Of a stretch of 8,282 nt of DNA, positions 6,847 through 8,282 are shown piece by piece. The translations under genes were made by a program, and so were the position numbers. Numbering within the stretch: position 1 is the stretch's first letter; each line of letters opens with the position of its first letter. The stretch is from contig OKRF01000454.1 of NCBI GenBank assembly GCA_900290315.1, positions 1,716-9,997 of the forward strand, written 5' to 3'. The stretch is from Candidatus Sulfopaludibacter sp. SbA3 (GTDB taxonomy: Bacteria; Acidobacteriota; Terriglobia; Bryobacterales; Bryobacteraceae). The notes beneath the pieces are model-generated. The model saw only the letters and a program-made list of their open reading frames with translations. It was not told the origin of the DNA and made no database searches.

Positions 6847-8142
6847 GCCCGCACGTCCACGAAGAAGGTCTCCGGCCCGATCTGGCCGCCCTTCAGTACG
6901 AGTTCCAGGTTGCCCGGCCATCCATGTGCCCGGCACAGCGGCGCTCCCCTCACCAGCGACGCGGAAAAAGTGAGTGCAGTGATGCCCAATTCCCGCGCCG
7001 CGTGACTGGACGTGTCGCCGCCCGCTACCACCACGCGGGCAACCCCGGACGCCAGAATCACCCTGCGCAGCAATTGTCCCAGGGCGGCGCCGAACGCGGG
7101 TGGGTCGTCGATCTCCACTCGATCCTGCTTCCCAAGCGCGCTGTAGAGAATTACGCTCCGTCCGGCCGCCAGTTGCGCCACCGCTTCTGCTTCGGTCACG
7201 GCAGGGTTCCAATCCAGGGGATTCAGCCGAACGCCGTGGAATCCCGAACCAAGCGCCGTGCGCACCTGAGCATAAGTCGCCGGCGCGCAGCTCCCTGCCA
7301 GAACCAGCAGTCGCCCGTCATTGCGCGCCGGCCCGCCGCTGCGCAAGCCAGGCTCCGGCAGCCAGCCCCGGGAGCGCCAATAGTCCAGCAGGCCGTAAGT
7401 GAATCCGGAACTGCCTACCACGAAGCTCTGGCGCGTTTCGCGGCGATCCCAAATCCAGCGAGCCGTCTCCGTCATGTCGCCGGGTTCCAAACCGTCGAAT
7501 ACCACTGCCTCGACGTTCGTGGGCCACTCCGCGGACCCTCCGCGCAGTTCCACCACATTGACCAATGCCAGACGCCGGGCGGTCTGCCGGCCCAGGTGAA
7601 CCATCAGGTCGCCCTCGCCCATTGGGGTGATGGGATGATGACTCATCGCCGGATGGCGGTCGATACGGTGGATGCCGGCGCCGTCCCGCGCGAACAGATT
7701 TCCGAACACCACGTATCGCCCCAGCAGCGGAGCCGCGGGCACCACCGGTACACATGGATTGCCGAAGATCTCCCGCCCAATCTCCAGCGCGCGCCCGATA
7801 CTGCCGGTGTGGGGCGAGCTGTCGAAGGTCGAGCAGACTTTGTACTGTACGATCGGCGCGCCGATTTCGCGCAGCCGCTGGAACACTCGCGGCAGTTCCG
7901 TGCACATCCATTCGGGCGTCCTCCGTGCACATCCATTCGGGCGTCCGGCTGCGGCTCTCGCCCGCGATCCCAATAGCCCGGCACCAGCCGAATTCCCCGA
8001 GGTCTTTGTCATCCGGTGTGCGGAGGAACAGGACCGCCGGCACGCCATTCGACGCCAGCGCCTCCAGGGCGTCCGTGGATCCCGTGAAGTCGTCGCCGTA
8101 GAAGGAGAAGACCGGTCTGTCTTGAGGGGGCGGCGTCACCAT
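6837..8142 (-). pseudogene. DUF1537 four-carbon acid-sugar kinase, frameshifted by a 25-bp tandem duplication
   Basis: Family members phosphorylate oxo-acid sugars (for example 3-oxo-tetronate or 3-oxo-isoapionate) with ATP. The first 74 codons from ATG 8142 carry the substrate-domain motif FSFYGDDFTGSTDALE at 12-27 and end in RTPEWMCTE. The rest lies in another frame, starting LPRVFQRL, and contains YKVCSTFDSSP, GSSGFTYGL, GSCAP, GGDTSSHAARELGI and LKGGQIGPETFF, the ATP-binding half. The break coincides exactly with a perfect 25-base direct repeat. Dropping one copy gives a continuous 426-residue protein of normal family length. As sequenced, the first frame continues out of register for about 200 residues and stops at 7318-7320. 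An ATG at 7907-7905 inside the second-read copy could restart the ATP-binding half (356 residues). The start overlaps the upstream gene's TGA by one base. Identity is certain at family level. Whether the gene is really broken depends on confirming the repeat. Confidence 0.88.
7897..7946. repeat. Perfect 25-bp tandem duplication inside the kinase gene
   Basis: Bases 7897-7921 are repeated exactly at 7922-7946; each copy begins TCCGTGCACATCC on the plus strand and ends GGGCGTCC. The unit is 25 bases, one more than a multiple of three, so two copies disrupt the kinase frame and one copy keeps it. The absence of any difference between copies means the duplication is very recent, is maintained by slippage, or is a sequencing or assembly artefact. 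One copy encodes the family-consistent segment RTPEWMCTE. The second adds only out-of-frame residues. Confidence 0.95.
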
Positions 8143-8282
8143 CACGGCTTGAACCTGTCGAGGGCCGCACGCAACTCCGTGTGGGTGGCCGCGAAAGTCT
8201 CCAGCGGAATTCCTTCCACCGCCGCCTGCCACGCCTGGTGCAAGCTGCGGACTCCCGCGGCGATCCCGTCCGGATGCGCCAT
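8142..8282 (-). CDS. RuBisCO-like protein, C-terminal end (partial, start beyond right edge)
   Basis: Forty-six codons and a TGA are visible. The sequence contains AHPDGIAAGVRSLHQAW at residues 2-18, then a helix with AVEGIPLE and a final ELRAALDRF. HPDG followed by a small-residue helix, Q-A-W and a C-terminal helical tail is characteristic of the end of form IV RuBisCO-like large subunits. The ATG at the very edge is almost certainly internal, because about 350-400 residues of a normal protein should precede it. The TGA shares its A with the kinase ATG (TGATG). RuBisCO-like proteins beside DUF1537 kinases act in D-apionate catabolism, on 3-oxo-isoapionate 4-phosphate. The methionine-salvage enolase MtnW is another family role, but the kinase neighbour argues for the acid-sugar one. 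Only a short tail is visible, so the assignment is moderate. Confidence 0.65.
   Translation of the reverse strand: MAHPDGIAAGVRSLHQAWQAAVEGIPLETFAATHTELRAALDRFKP

Noticed and set aside
6847..7212. Upstream extension of the transporter frame into the kinase gene
   Set aside because: The extension is arginine- and glycine-rich shadow sequence. The first membrane segment of the transporter starts just after the ATG at 6846.
6924..7976. Plus-strand open frame of 350 codons
   Set aside because: It is antisense to the DUF1537 kinase, whose motifs are unmistakable. It has no recognisable domains and no start signal.
1..8282. CRISPR array, tRNA, rRNA or insertion-sequence transposase
   Set aside because: I saw no regularly spaced repeats, no cloverleaf or ribosomal RNA signature, and no transposase motifs on either strand. 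The only direct repeat I noticed is the 25-base duplication in the kinase gene.

Overview
The window is GC-rich (around 60% by eye) and densely packed with bacterial genes. It holds one plus-strand gene and a tight six-gene minus-strand run that enters from the right edge. Both secreted enzymes start with twin-arginine (Tat) signals. Exported GH127 and GH29 hydrolases beside a sugar-acid catabolic operon suggest a soil polysaccharide degrader, plausibly Acidobacteriota of the Solibacter/Bryobacter type. That placement is an impression from gene style, not a measurement.

Layout, left to right. Positions 1-401 hold no convincing complete gene. The first 120 bases are AT-richer than the rest, and two inverted repeats lie at 129-150 and 317-344. 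Next comes a Tat-exported GH127-type (DUF1680) glycoside hydrolase (402-2096, +). It converges, with only 6 bases between stop codons, on a Tat-exported GH29 alpha-L-fucosidase (2103-3617, -). Upstream of the fucosidase, all on the minus strand, are: a stand-alone MetE-core (cobalamin-independent methionine synthase II-like) protein (3614-4606), an extended SDR sugar-acid dehydrogenase/epimerase (4622-5590), an MFS transporter of the anion:cation symporter type (5590-6846), a DUF1537 four-carbon acid-sugar kinase (6837-8142), and the last 46 codons of a RuBisCO-like protein (8142-8282, running off the window).

The minus-strand genes overlap by 1, 10, 1 and 4 bases, with a single 15-base gap, so they look like one translationally coupled operon whose promoter lies beyond the right edge. 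A transporter, a DenD-like SDR, a DUF1537 kinase and a RuBisCO-like protein together match the logic of acid-sugar catabolism: uptake, oxidation to an oxo-acid, phosphorylation, then C-C bond cleavage or decarboxylation. This resembles the characterised tetronate and D-apionate pathways. The two exported hydrolases would release sugars outside the cytoplasm. A plant pectin such as rhamnogalacturonan II (apiose, fucose, beta-L-arabinofuranose) is an attractive but unproven source.

The most striking sequence feature is a perfect 25-base tandem duplication (7897-7921 and 7922-7946) in the kinase gene. It shifts the frame after codon 74. Removing one copy in silico restores a clean 426-residue kinase. 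This is a recent mutation, a reversible on/off switch, or an assembly error.
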